64,000 nt of DNA. Source: Peribacillus deserti. Lineage in GTDB: Bacteria; Bacillota; Bacilli; Bacillales; DSM-1321. The stretch spans positions 53,316 through 117,315 of the forward strand of contig NZ_PGUY01000031.1 in NCBI RefSeq assembly GCF_002863585.1. The letters are read 5' to 3'. Position numbers and translations under genes: made by a program. The notes under the pieces were generated by a model. The model had not been told where the DNA came from and searched no databases. It was given only the letters and a program-made list of their open reading frames with translations. Shown here piece by piece: positions 36,928 to 45,220 of the stretch (positions are counted from its first letter, which is position 1; every line of letters starts with the position of its first letter).

Positions 36928-37314
36928 TTATCTTTGAAAGAATTCAATCCATTCACGGTCTGGTCCATAGATATAAAAGTATTTGTATCCGTTAGGAAGA
37001 GTGACGATTTCTTCGTCGATCAGCTCGACCTCTCCAAGTGCTTGTATCCTCCTGAATTCCTCTTCAATGGTTTCAGATTTTACAGCGAGATGATGGACCT
37101 TTCCTTCATTGGGAAGGTTATCATTGTATCCCTTAATAAGTTCAATTTCTGTTTCACCCTCATTGTTAAATCCCAGAAAAGCTAACTCTATTACCCCATT
37201 CGTATGGATAAGACGGTCTTTTAAAGTTAATCCGAGTACTTCCTGGTAAAATTGAATGGAGGTATCCATATCTTTAACCATGATTCCTACGTGATCGAGC
37301 ATTTTTTGTATCAT
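36928..37314 (-). CDS. VOC family protein, methylmalonyl-CoA epimerase-like
   Basis: A 128-residue two-module VOC protein: MLDHVGIMVKDMDTSIQFYQ at the start, EIELIKGY, KVHHLAVKS, and YGPDREWIEFFQ at the end, which supply the usual His/Glu metal ligands. The pattern resembles methylmalonyl-CoA epimerase and lactoylglutathione lyase, but no CoA-related neighbours support a specific reaction. The ATG at 37314 has AAGGTGG about 11 bases upstream; other in-frame starts lie nearby. It ends the same minus-strand unit as the M20 peptidase gene, 35 bases away. Confidence 0.8.
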   Translation of the reverse strand: MIQKMLDHVGIMVKDMDTSIQFYQEVLGLTLKDRLIHTNGVIELAFLGFNNEGETEIELIKGYNDNLPNEGKVHHLAVKSETIEEEFRRIQALGEVELIDEEIVTLPNGYKYFYIYGPDREWIEFFQR

Positions 37315-37349
37315 TTCTTTTTTTCCACCTTCTGTAATTTTCACAAGTT

Positions 37350-38543
37350 TTAGACTGTTGATACTTCCATTTTTAGCATTTTGAGTGCTGCCGCAACAAA
37401 CATTTCAATACCCATGCTCAATGATTCTTCATCTATGGTAAAACGCGGATGATGGTGAGGATAGATGATACCTTTTTCCACATTCCCAGCGCCTGTAAAG
37501 AAAAAACAGCCATCTGCTTTTTGGAGGTAAGCAGAGAAATCTTCGCCTACCATATTTGGTTTCATCAATTCGACTGAAGCTTCCCCATATAATTCCAGAG
37601 CTGTATCATGGACAAATCTGGTTGATTCGTCATGGTTAATAACCGGACGGTAGCCAAAGTCAAAAGTGAAGTCATAGCTTGCTCCATGTGCAAGGGTTAT
37701 TCCTTTAATTACTCTCTCCATCCATTCTGGTACTTTTTCCCGTATACTCGGGTTAAAGCTCCTTACCGTCCCCATGATTTCAACTGAACCGGGTATCACA
37801 TTATGGGTGGTTCCGCCTGCAAATTTTGTAACCGAGATCACAAGCTGCTCAATGGGATCTACATTTCTTGAAACAATATGCTGTAAGTTCGTTACAACCT
37901 GCGCGGCCACAGCTATGCTGTCGACCGTTTCATGCGGAAGACCGCCATGGCCGCCTCTCCCTTTAACTGTCAGATAAAAAGTGTCAGGCGAAGCGAGCAT
38001 GGGCCCATAAATAATCCCTATTTTTCCTGCTTCAAGGGGTGACCAAAGATGGGTCCCAATAACAGTATCTACCCCATCCATAACACCCGCTTCGACTAGC
38101 TCTTCAGCACCCCCGGGATACAATTCTTCTGCATGCTGGAAAATAAACCGTATTTCCCCTCGAAGTTCATTTTGCTTCTCTGATAAAATTTTTGCTGCTC
38201 CAAGCAGGATGGCGGTGTGGCCATCGTGCCCGCAAGCGTGCATGACTCCAGGATTTTCCGAGGCAAATGTTAAGCCAGTATCTTCTTGTATAGGAAGTGC
38301 ATCAATATCTGCACGGATAGCAAGTATTTTACCTGGATCTTTGCCGATGAGCCTGGCCACCACACTATTTCTCGTTGGACGGCTAAGCTCAAGATTCCCA
38401 AATGAAAGAAGAGTTTCATATATAAACTGAGAAGTTTTTTCTTCATGGAATGACAATTCCGGATGTTTATGTAAATAGCGTCTCCACTCGACTACCTGTC
38501 CGATAACTGCTGCAGTATCCTTTTTTACTTCAGAAGAATCCAT
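37350..38543 (-). CDS. M20 family amidohydrolase (N-acyl amino acid hydrolase type)
   Basis: A 397-residue metallopeptidase of the M20D group. Metal and catalytic residues are visible: HACGHDGHTA, the HAEE pair, GTHLW, and EDFSAY plus HHHPRF near the end. The dimerisation domain begins around GRGGHGGLPHE. Such enzymes remove acyl groups from amino acids (hippurate or N-acetyl amino acid deacylases). The ATG at 38543 has AAAAGGAG eight bases upstream and is preferred to a GTG nine bases earlier, which overlaps that site. The VOC gene follows on the same strand. Confidence 0.92.
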   Translation of the reverse strand: MDSSEVKKDTAAVIGQVVEWRRYLHKHPELSFHEEKTSQFIYETLLSFGNLELSRPTRNSVVARLIGKDPGKILAIRADIDALPIQEDTGLTFASENPGVMHACGHDGHTAILLGAAKILSEKQNELRGEIRFIFQHAEELYPGGAEELVEAGVMDGVDTVIGTHLWSPLEAGKIGIIYGPMLASPDTFYLTVKGRGGHGGLPHETVDSIAVAAQVVTNLQHIVSRNVDPIEQLVISVTKFAGGTTHNVIPGSVEIMGTVRSFNPSIREKVPEWMERVIKGITLAHGASYDFTFDFGYRPVINHDESTRFVHDTALELYGEASVELMKPNMVGEDFSAYLQKADGCFFFTGAGNVEKGIIYPHHHPRFTIDEESLSMGIEMFVAAALKMLKMEVSTV

Positions 38544-38795
38544 GTTTTCCACTCCTTTTCATGCTACAGAATATGAAGCCATTATATAGCTATTTGAAAA
38601 TTTTGTATACGCAAAGGTGAAGCTCGTTTTAAATTTTCAAAGCTGCTATTGGACTGTAATTGATTGTCGCTGAAGGCGTGATTGCACCGACAAGGGGCAG
38701 GGAAGACCGGCAGGCTTAAAGTAAACGGATAATCAGGAACATAAGACCCATACTAAAATAAGCTTGGTTGTGATTCTATTTTAGGAGAGAAGCTA

Positions 38796-39486
38796 ATGCC
38801 AGGATCTCTTCAAATCTTGATTAGAACAATAACTGCTTTCGTTTTCTTATGGATATTCGTTCAACGGTTTGGAAAGCAGACTATTTCACAAAAAAACATA
38901 TCATCTTTATATTGCATCGATTACCATGGGGACGATAGCGGGAAATCTTGCATTCAACATAAGGATTAAATTCATCTATTTTGTTGTGGCCATTGTCATT
39001 ATGGGAGCAATCGTCACATTGTTAAATATCATTGCTATGAAGAACCGGAAGTACCGAAAGTGGATCATCGGCGAACCGGAAGTACTGATTGAAAATGGGA
39101 AAATTATTGAAAAAAACATGAAGAAAATTGGATACTCAATAGATTCTTTAAAGGGAGCACTAAGAGAAAAGGATATCTTCCATCTTGAAGAAGTACAAAA
39201 AGCTCAATTGGAAATAAACGGTTCGCTCTCCGTGTTGAAAAAGCAGGAGTATCGTACGCTGACAAAACAAGATTTGAAGGCACTGCATGACCATTCACCT
39301 ATAGAATTGATACTTGAAGGTAAATGGCTGGAGGATAATTTATCCATGGGCCGGTACAGCAAGGACTGGCTGTTGGCTGAGCTGGAAAAAAGACGGGTCC
39401 AGGCGGGTTCTGTCCGATATGCGGTGGCTGGCAGTAACGGAACACTCTATATTGAACTATTCGCCGGGTCTCAGTCTGAAAACTAA
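38796..39486 (+). pseudogene. DUF421 (YetF/YdfR-type) membrane protein, frameshifted in an A-tract
   Basis: The gene starts at ATG 38796 behind AGGAGAGAAGC and reads LIRTITAFVFLWIFVQRFGK, the normal first membrane segment of DUF421 proteins. At the seven-A run 38890-38896 the frame is lost; with six A it would read on as ISQKTYHLYIASITMGTIAG and continue to 39486 with the usual soluble DUF421 domain (GEPEVLIENGKI, RREKD-like LREKDIF). One extra A is enough to explain it, so this may be a recent mutation, phase variation or a sequencing error. Confidence 0.82.
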
Positions 39487-39504
39487 AACAAGGAGCTGCA
39501 TATA

Positions 39505-39807
39505 TTGGCTAAATTTATCGTTTTATACCACGAACCAAAGGACAAGGATCGTTTTGACAAGCATTATAACGAGGTTCATATCCCACTTGTGGAAAAAATG
39601 CCTCATGTAAAGTCCACTTCGCTGAATAAAATTGTAGATACTCAAAATAATGACTTAAAGTATTATCAAATCGTAGAGATAGAATATGAAAGTCTAGAGG
39701 ACTTAAATGAATCACTTTCTTCAGACGCAGGAAGGAAAGTATCCGAGGATGCACCAAATCTCGCCCCATTTTTACATAGACCGCCAGTAATATTCATCAC
39801 TGCGTAA
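39505..39807 (+). CDS. EthD family protein
   Basis: A 100-residue ferredoxin-like (alpha-beta barrel) EthD-type protein. The family pattern is FIVLYHEPKDKDRFDKHYNE with HIPLVEKMP just after and YYQIVEIEYESLEDLNES. EthD proteins support degradation of small organics in some bacteria, but most family members have no known role. The start is TTG at 39505 with AAGGAG nine bases upstream. It begins 19 bases after the DUF421 gene and may be cotranscribed with it. Confidence 0.8.
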   Translation: MAKFIVLYHEPKDKDRFDKHYNEVHIPLVEKMPHVKSTSLNKIVDTQNNDLKYYQIVEIEYESLEDLNESLSSDAGRKVSEDAPNLAPFLHRPPVIFITA

Positions 39808-39906
39808 TATTGTTCGCTTTAGTCAGGGGACAACATGAGCAGGCATGAAGCACTGTAGGAAGGTCTTTCCTGCTCCAGGGTATAGCTTGTTTTCGGGCCG
39901 AACCAT

Positions 39907-39958
39907 AAAAAAGCTTTGCTCCCAACAGCTAAGCAAGGTGCTGTTAAGGAGCAAAGCC
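39907..39958 (-). terminator. Strong terminator of the SPL-family gene
   Basis: On the minus strand GCTTTGCTCC and AACAGC pair with GCTGTT and GGAGCAAAGC, followed by TTTTTTATGG. The stem begins inside the last codons of the gene. Confidence 0.9.
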
Positions 39959-40768
39959 TTCTTGTGATACGAAAATCATATCTTGAGGGTAAAACTTCAA
40001 AAAGTGTTTAACAGCCTTTCGATGCAGATTGGTGTCATACCATTTTGAAAAACCGTGAGCTTCAAACAATTGAGGCATGCCGAGTTTTTTTGATCGTCTT
40101 CCCTCAGCTCCATCACCGATGGTCAGGGTATCAATACAGATCCGGTCGACATGACCGGAAAAAATAAGCGGGAAATCAGGGGTGCACGGAAGCATAGGTG
40201 AAACAGCAGCCTGGGTGGCGATGCCAGCCTTTTTAATCTCTGCTAAAGCTTTGATCCGAAGAGGGATGCTGGGTGCGTGCGGTGCAAAAATCTTTCGAAC
40301 ATCCTCTCGGTCTGTTTCGACTGTCATGGATACACGGAGACCGCATTTCTCTTTTAATTGTACTAAAAGGTCTATATCTCTTGTGATAAGGGGGGAACGG
40401 GTCTGTATTAATAAAAAGTCTGGGGGATGATCAATCATTGCATCAAGAAGAGAGCGTGTAATCTCCGACTTGCGTTCAATTGGCTGATAAGGGTCAGTTG
40501 AGGAACTCATAAATATCCGTACAAACTTTCCTCTTTTTCTTAGATTCAAGATTTCCTTCCTATAAATATCTGATGCATTGGATTTTGCATCAATCCAGGT
40601 GCCCCACTGCTGTTCTCTGAACTTTTGGATAGGCAGTTCACGGACATAGCAGTAGGAACATCCAAACACACATCCGGCATAGGGATTTAAGCTGTGAGTA
40701 TACCCGAAGTCCAGAAAGCCCTTCGCTTCGGTTAAAATTTTCTTTGAAGATATACTTTTAATCTCCAT
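39944..40768 (-). CDS. Radical SAM protein, spore photoproduct lyase-like (SPL) family
   Basis: A 274-residue radical SAM protein. The cluster motif CX3CX2C is CVFGCSYCYV, near residue 33 of the chosen start, and the region FMSSSTDPYQPIE is typical of SPL-like proteins (Rv2578c/YplV-like), smaller than true SplB. It is not SplB itself: the length and the C-terminal Cys needed for photoproduct repair do not fit. The reaction is unknown. The ATG at 40768 follows AAGGAG; an ATG nine codons upstream lacks a site. It is a single gene with a strong terminator. Confidence 0.85.
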   Translation of the reverse strand: MEIKSISSKKILTEAKGFLDFGYTHSLNPYAGCVFGCSYCYVRELPIQKFREQQWGTWIDAKSNASDIYRKEILNLRKRGKFVRIFMSSSTDPYQPIERKSEITRSLLDAMIDHPPDFLLIQTRSPLITRDIDLLVQLKEKCGLRVSMTVETDREDVRKIFAPHAPSIPLRIKALAEIKKAGIATQAAVSPMLPCTPDFPLIFSGHVDRICIDTLTIGDGAEGRRSKKLGMPQLFEAHGFSKWYDTNLHRKAVKHFLKFYPQDMIFVSQEGFAP

Positions 40769-40900
40769 GACTAAAACTCCTTCCTGTCCAAACAATTATA
40801 CCGCTAAATCTTGAATCTTTCCTCTATCCAGTCTTTCCCACGGTGTAAAATCGGTTAAAGGCGCAAGCTAAGTATAAATATACTCGAGAGGTGTAGGGGA

Positions 40901-42319
40901 ATGGGAAGAATAAAAACTTTCGCCATAGCTGCTGCCATCCTTTTTGTGTTTGCAGGAACAGCCTACTGGATGCAGCCCTATTTTAATAGAGGACAAGAAA
41001 ATGCAGAGACTGGCCGGTTCGATACTGCTAATCCACGGATCCTTGGTGTTAAAGACAAAACGGATATGATATATATAAACAGTCTAGAAGATGGGATAGC
41101 GCTGAAGAACGAGCTGAGGGGGAATCCCGAAGTTACCATTGTTAAACATAATGTACAGGATGAGAGCCATTATCATGAACATGAGGCTGCTGTTAAGTTT
41201 AAAAGGAATCCCGGCCAGCAGGAGTTAGAAGAGATGCTGAGGAGAATCGATGGTATGGCTATTAAACGTTTTAATCATACCATTGTGTTTAGATCGCGCA
41301 GTAAAAGTACGTCCGATTTACTTCAGTATTTCAATCATCTTCCTCAAGTTAAATTTGCTGAGCCAAATTATATCTATATGCAAAACGAAGCAAATGTGCC
41401 TAATGATTCCTTATACCGCCGCCAGTACCAATGGAATCTTCCGGTAATTCAGACAGAAGAAGGATGGGATATTACCAGGGGAAGTAAAAATGTCATAATA
41501 GCGGTAGTGGATACTGGAGTCGATCTTGATCATCCTGATTTAGAGCGGCGGATAACAAGGGGCTATAATGTCCTTGCCAAGAATAGTAATCCAGATGACG
41601 ATAATGGACATGGATCTCACGTAGCTGGAATTATTGCTTCAGAAACCAATAATCTCCGGGGAATTGCAGGGCTTACCTGGTACAATAAAATAATGCCTGT
41701 AAAGGTCATGAATGAAAAGGGATATGGAAACGCCTTTGACGTTGCGAGAGGCGTAATCTGGGCGACAGACCATGGAGCCGACGTCATCAACTTAAGCCTA
41801 GGGAATTACCAGCCTTCCGCTGTCATGCAGGAAGCGATTCAGTATGCGTATGACCGAGATGTTGTGATTACAACTGCAGCCGGGAATGATAATACAGATC
41901 AGCCAAGTTTTCCGGCCGCTTATCCTGAAGTAATCTGTGTTGCCGCCGTGGACCACAATGGGAATCGGGCAGAGTTTTCAAATTACGGGGAGTATGTGGA
42001 TGTTGCAGCTCCGGGCGTGGAAATCCCGAGTACGTATTTTCATAAGCAGTATGCCGCGCTTTCCGGTACATCCATGGCAGCTCCGCATGTTGCTGCGCTT
42101 GCTGGTTTGATCAGGTCCGCGAATCCTGATTTGAAAAATACAAAGGTAATGAATATTATCAGCAGAGGCACATACGATCTAGGGGCAAAAGGGTATGATC
42201 CCTACTTTGGAATGGGTTTGATCGATATCAGACATTCCCTGGAGCAGGTTGAAAAGCCAAGGAGACATAACAGGCAAAGCTTTTGGGATGAGCTAAGAGA
42301 ATCATTCAATATTAAGTGA
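40901..42319 (+). CDS. S8 subtilisin-family serine protease, membrane-anchored or secreted
   Basis: A 472-residue subtilase. Residues 1-27 are a signal peptide or anchor; residues ~85-165 form an I9-like propeptide (FKRNPGQQELEEML, AEPNYIYM). The catalytic triad is Asp204 in AVVDTGVDLDHPDL, His237 in NGHGSHVAG and Ser391 in SGTSMAAPHVAALAG, with the oxyanion Asn in AAGNDNTDQ. It would be active outside the membrane in protein processing or turnover. The ATG follows GGTGTAGGGGA. The C-terminal tail is basic and short. Confidence 0.92.
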   Translation: MGRIKTFAIAAAILFVFAGTAYWMQPYFNRGQENAETGRFDTANPRILGVKDKTDMIYINSLEDGIALKNELRGNPEVTIVKHNVQDESHYHEHEAAVKFKRNPGQQELEEMLRRIDGMAIKRFNHTIVFRSRSKSTSDLLQYFNHLPQVKFAEPNYIYMQNEANVPNDSLYRRQYQWNLPVIQTEEGWDITRGSKNVIIAVVDTGVDLDHPDLERRITRGYNVLAKNSNPDDDNGHGSHVAGIIASETNNLRGIAGLTWYNKIMPVKVMNEKGYGNAFDVARGVIWATDHGADVINLSLGNYQPSAVMQEAIQYAYDRDVVITTAAGNDNTDQPSFPAAYPEVICVAAVDHNGNRAEFSNYGEYVDVAAPGVEIPSTYFHKQYAALSGTSMAAPHVAALAGLIRSANPDLKNTKVMNIISRGTYDLGAKGYDPYFGMGLIDIRHSLEQVEKPRRHNRQSFWDELRESFNIK

Positions 42320-42326
42320 AAATAGA

Positions 42327-42343
42327 GGCCTCCACCTGAGGCC
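42327..42343. terminator. Terminator between the subtilase and amidohydrolase genes
   Basis: GGCCTC pairs perfectly with GAGGCC around five bases between convergent genes, with TATTTT on both sides. Confidence 0.6.
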
Positions 42344-42369
42344 GCTATTTTCCTAAAAGCTCAGGGAGC

Positions 42370-43959
42370 TCAGACCTTTCTATGCTGGTAGACCATTTCT
42401 CCATCAATAAATGTTTCATCTACTGATAAGAGATCTATTTCATCTTCAGGGACTTCCAGGATATCTCTATCAAGTACAATAAAATCAGCACAATAACCCG
42501 GAGCAAGCATACCAGTTGAAGGAAGTCGGCATATTTCTGCCGCTGACTTAGTGTATAAGATAATGGCCTCTTCAATATTAATTCTTTCCTCTTTTCCGAT
42601 ATCAGTCCCATCATAGGCTTTACGGGTAACAGCAGCTTTCAGCCCGACAAAAGGATTATGGGGAACCGCCCAGGCAGTAGCTGGGGCATCGGAAGATAAG
42701 CAGACAGGGACCTTTTTTTCAAGCATACTTTTAATCGGGTAAGAAAGACGAGTCCTTTCAATTCCCAGATTAGATAAGTACCCTTCAATTTCGGCATAGA
42801 AAAAAATCGGCTGAGGCAGAAGTGCGATGTTAGAAGAAGAAGCCAGCTTCAATACTTCCTGACTCGATAGGGAAGCATGTTCGAGACGGAATGATGGGCC
42901 GTTTTTCAGCCAAGAGTTTTTCTCTGAAAAAACACTTGCTGTAAGTTGAATCGCTTGTTCTCCCATTGCATGTACACTAACCTGCAGTCCCATTTTACTG
43001 GCATAACTACATGCATCATTCATTGCTTCCCGTGATGTAATGGATAATCCGAATTCTTCATTGGAACCCAGGTAGGAGGGACTCACCCAGGCGGTCTTCC
43101 CTGTAATACTGCCATCTGCAAATAATTTGACACCGCCAATAAATATTGGCTGGTCAGTGTCCAGATAAACGGCAGGCATTTCAGGGTTTTTAACAATTGC
43201 ATCCCACAAATAGTAAAGAACTGTCTTTTGGCGGAAGCCTTTTTGCCTCGCAGCATGAAACAGTTCATAAAAACCATGAGATGACATCATTTCTGTTACG
43301 GAAGTGATTCCATATCTAGACAATTCAACACTTAAATCAGCCATGAGCTTGCAATTGTGCTCAAAAGAAGCAGGCGGCTTGAGTGCGGTGACCAGGCTCA
43401 TGGCTGCATCTTCGCGGAGCACTCCAGTTAATTCCCCATCCTTATTACGGTCGATCGTCCCTCCATCTGGGTTGGGAGTGTTGTTGTCAATTCCAGCTAA
43501 TTCAAGAGCAAGGCTGTTCACAATGCATACATGAGCACATGATCTCGTTATAACCACCGGAACGTCCGGGCAGATACGATCGAGCTCCCATCTTGTCGGC
43601 AGTCGTTTCTCTTTCACCTTTCCTTCATCAAATCCCCATCCAAGTATCCACTGATACTCTTTCTGCTCGGCTCTCCTCTGAGAAATCTTACAAAGCATCT
43701 CAGCTATAGAATTAACCTCAGGAGGCGTACAGGCAATCTGGGTGAGTGTTTCGGCCAGCATAAAAGCATGCATATGAGCATCAACAAATCCCGGGAGCAC
43801 TCTTTTTCCCTGTAAATTCATAACATTTCCTTCAGTCGTTTCCAAACAGCTGCCTTCTCCTATCCACGTGATTTTTCCCTTCTCAACGATCATAGTATCT
43901 GCATAGGGCTGATAAGGATTTGATGTGAAAAAACGTCCATTTATAAATATTGTTTTCAT
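42370..43959 (-). CDS. Amidohydrolase family protein (YtcJ-like)
   Basis: A 529-residue metal-dependent hydrolase of the YtcJ/LAF3 group. The metal motif HxH is in GFVDAHMHAF, with GGVKLFADGSITG, VSVHAMGEQAI, FRLEHASL and LSSDAPATAW supplying further ligands. The N- and C-terminal beta-sandwich parts are typical (TIFINGRFFTSNP; YCADFIVLDRDIL). It probably hydrolyses an amide or formamide; the substrate is unknown. The ATG follows AGGGGG. It is a single gene; 43960-44182 holds nothing I recognise. Confidence 0.88.
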   Translation of the reverse strand: MKTIFINGRFFTSNPYQPYADTMIVEKGKITWIGEGSCLETTEGNVMNLQGKRVLPGFVDAHMHAFMLAETLTQIACTPPEVNSIAEMLCKISQRRAEQKEYQWILGWGFDEGKVKEKRLPTRWELDRICPDVPVVITRSCAHVCIVNSLALELAGIDNNTPNPDGGTIDRNKDGELTGVLREDAAMSLVTALKPPASFEHNCKLMADLSVELSRYGITSVTEMMSSHGFYELFHAARQKGFRQKTVLYYLWDAIVKNPEMPAVYLDTDQPIFIGGVKLFADGSITGKTAWVSPSYLGSNEEFGLSITSREAMNDACSYASKMGLQVSVHAMGEQAIQLTASVFSEKNSWLKNGPSFRLEHASLSSQEVLKLASSSNIALLPQPIFFYAEIEGYLSNLGIERTRLSYPIKSMLEKKVPVCLSSDAPATAWAVPHNPFVGLKAAVTRKAYDGTDIGKEERINIEEAIILYTKSAAEICRLPSTGMLAPGYCADFIVLDRDILEVPEDEIDLLSVDETFIDGEMVYQHRKV

Positions 43960-44182
43960 TTTAATCCCCCTAATTAAAGGTAAAGAAGAAACAGATTATT
44001 TCTTATGGCATGCGGCTAAGCAGACAGCTAAGGGTTTTCCTAAAGTTTATTAAAATGTTAGGAAAACTATGATAATCAAAGAAATAGGGGGGTATAGGAT
44101 CAGGCAGACATTTTTTCTATAGAAGTCTGACACTCTTAAGACGCGAATACTATGAATACATTTTGGCAGTAGGGCAATTGCC

Positions 44183-45085
44183 CTATTTATACTGCTCGAG
44201 AATATAGAAAAACTCCTTAGCAAAGTGATAAAATGCTTTTTCGGATGGTGCCAATTCCCGGTTTTTAGGAGTGATGATACCGACTGTCCGGTTTAAATGT
44301 GGATCCTTTACAGGGATCTTCACTGTGTATCGGGGTATGTTTTCGGTTAGTGTACTATCAGGCAATAGGCTTACTCCAATTCCTGCAGCCACAAGCCCTT
44401 TGATTGCATCCATATCTTCGCCTTCAGATGCGATAGTAGGCACAAAGCCTGCTTGCCCGCAGGCATCTACTGCGATTTTTTGAAGAATGTACCCTTTCGG
44501 GAATAACACGAACAAATCGTTCCGCAGATCGCTTAAAAACAAGCTTTTTTTGTCGGAAAGGGGATGATTGGACGGTACCAGCGCCGAAAAACGCTCGGAA
44601 AATAAGATGTCTTTATTAATTTCGGATTCTTTTGTCGGTACGGGCCCGATAAAGGCTAAATCGATTTCACTATTTTTAACTGAATCAATCAAAGAAGTAT
44701 ATGAGCCTTGGCGTAAATAAAAGGTAACATTCGGCTGCTTGTCTTTAAATGCCGAGACAACAGTGGGCAGCAAATGGCCCGCAAGGCTGGTCGGATACCC
44801 GATTTTGATTATGCCTTTTTCCGGATCTAAATACTCATCTACTTTTGCCTTGGCATAATCTATCGCCTTGACCGCTGTTTTTACATGAGTTAAGAACATA
44901 TTGCCGATTTCCGTCAGTTTTATATTTCTCCCTTTCCGTTCAAATAACGTAACTCCAAGCTCCGATTCCAGTTTTGCAATTTGCAGGCTGATCGCAGATT
45001 GAGCCACATGTAGCTGTTCTGCGGCTTCGGTGACATGTTCACGCTCAGCAACCTCAATAAAATAACGTAATTGTCGTAACTCCAT
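44183..45085 (-). CDS. gltC: LysR-type activator of glutamate synthase
   Basis: A 300-residue LysR regulator. The helix-turn-helix is at residues ~18-37 (VTEAAEQLHVAQSAISLQIA), followed by the inducer-binding domain. Its identity as GltC rests on sequence character and on the divergent arrangement with gltA, exactly as in B. subtilis, where GltC activates gltAB when 2-oxoglutarate is high and represses it with glutamate. The start sits behind GGAGGACGAT. The intergenic region holds a palindromic candidate operator. Confidence 0.92.
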   Translation of the reverse strand: MELRQLRYFIEVAEREHVTEAAEQLHVAQSAISLQIAKLESELGVTLFERKGRNIKLTEIGNMFLTHVKTAVKAIDYAKAKVDEYLDPEKGIIKIGYPTSLAGHLLPTVVSAFKDKQPNVTFYLRQGSYTSLIDSVKNSEIDLAFIGPVPTKESEINKDILFSERFSALVPSNHPLSDKKSLFLSDLRNDLFVLFPKGYILQKIAVDACGQAGFVPTIASEGEDMDAIKGLVAAGIGVSLLPDSTLTENIPRYTVKIPVKDPHLNRTVGIITPKNRELAPSEKAFYHFAKEFFYILEQYK

Positions 45086-45116
45086 ATCGTCCTCCAGATT
45101 TATATATATTGAATCG

Positions 45117-45131
45117 AGATTAATTTAATCT
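45117..45131. promoter_or_regulatory. Candidate GltC operator
   Basis: AGATT and AATCT form an inverted repeat around AATTT (TNA type, as expected for LysR regulators) between gltC and gltA. Further AGATT/AATCT half-sites lie at 45096 and 45153, spaced as for multiple GltC boxes. Confidence 0.6.
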
Positions 45132-45141
45132 AAATTATATA

Positions 45142-45170
45142 TTGTTCATATTAATCTGAAAACCTACAAT
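45142..45170 (+). promoter_or_regulatory. Probable sigma-A promoter of gltA
   Basis: TTGTTC and TACAAT with a 17-base spacer, directly downstream of the candidate GltC operator and about 50 bases before the gltA start. Confidence 0.65.
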
Positions 45171-45220
45171 AATATACAACTAAAACTTCGTAAAAAATGA
45201 ACGAAATGGAGGAGAGAAAC

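Noticed and set aside
39944..40768. Spore photoproduct lyase SplB
   Set aside because: The protein is too short and lacks the SplB C-terminal catalytic Cys context; it is a broader SPL-like radical SAM protein.
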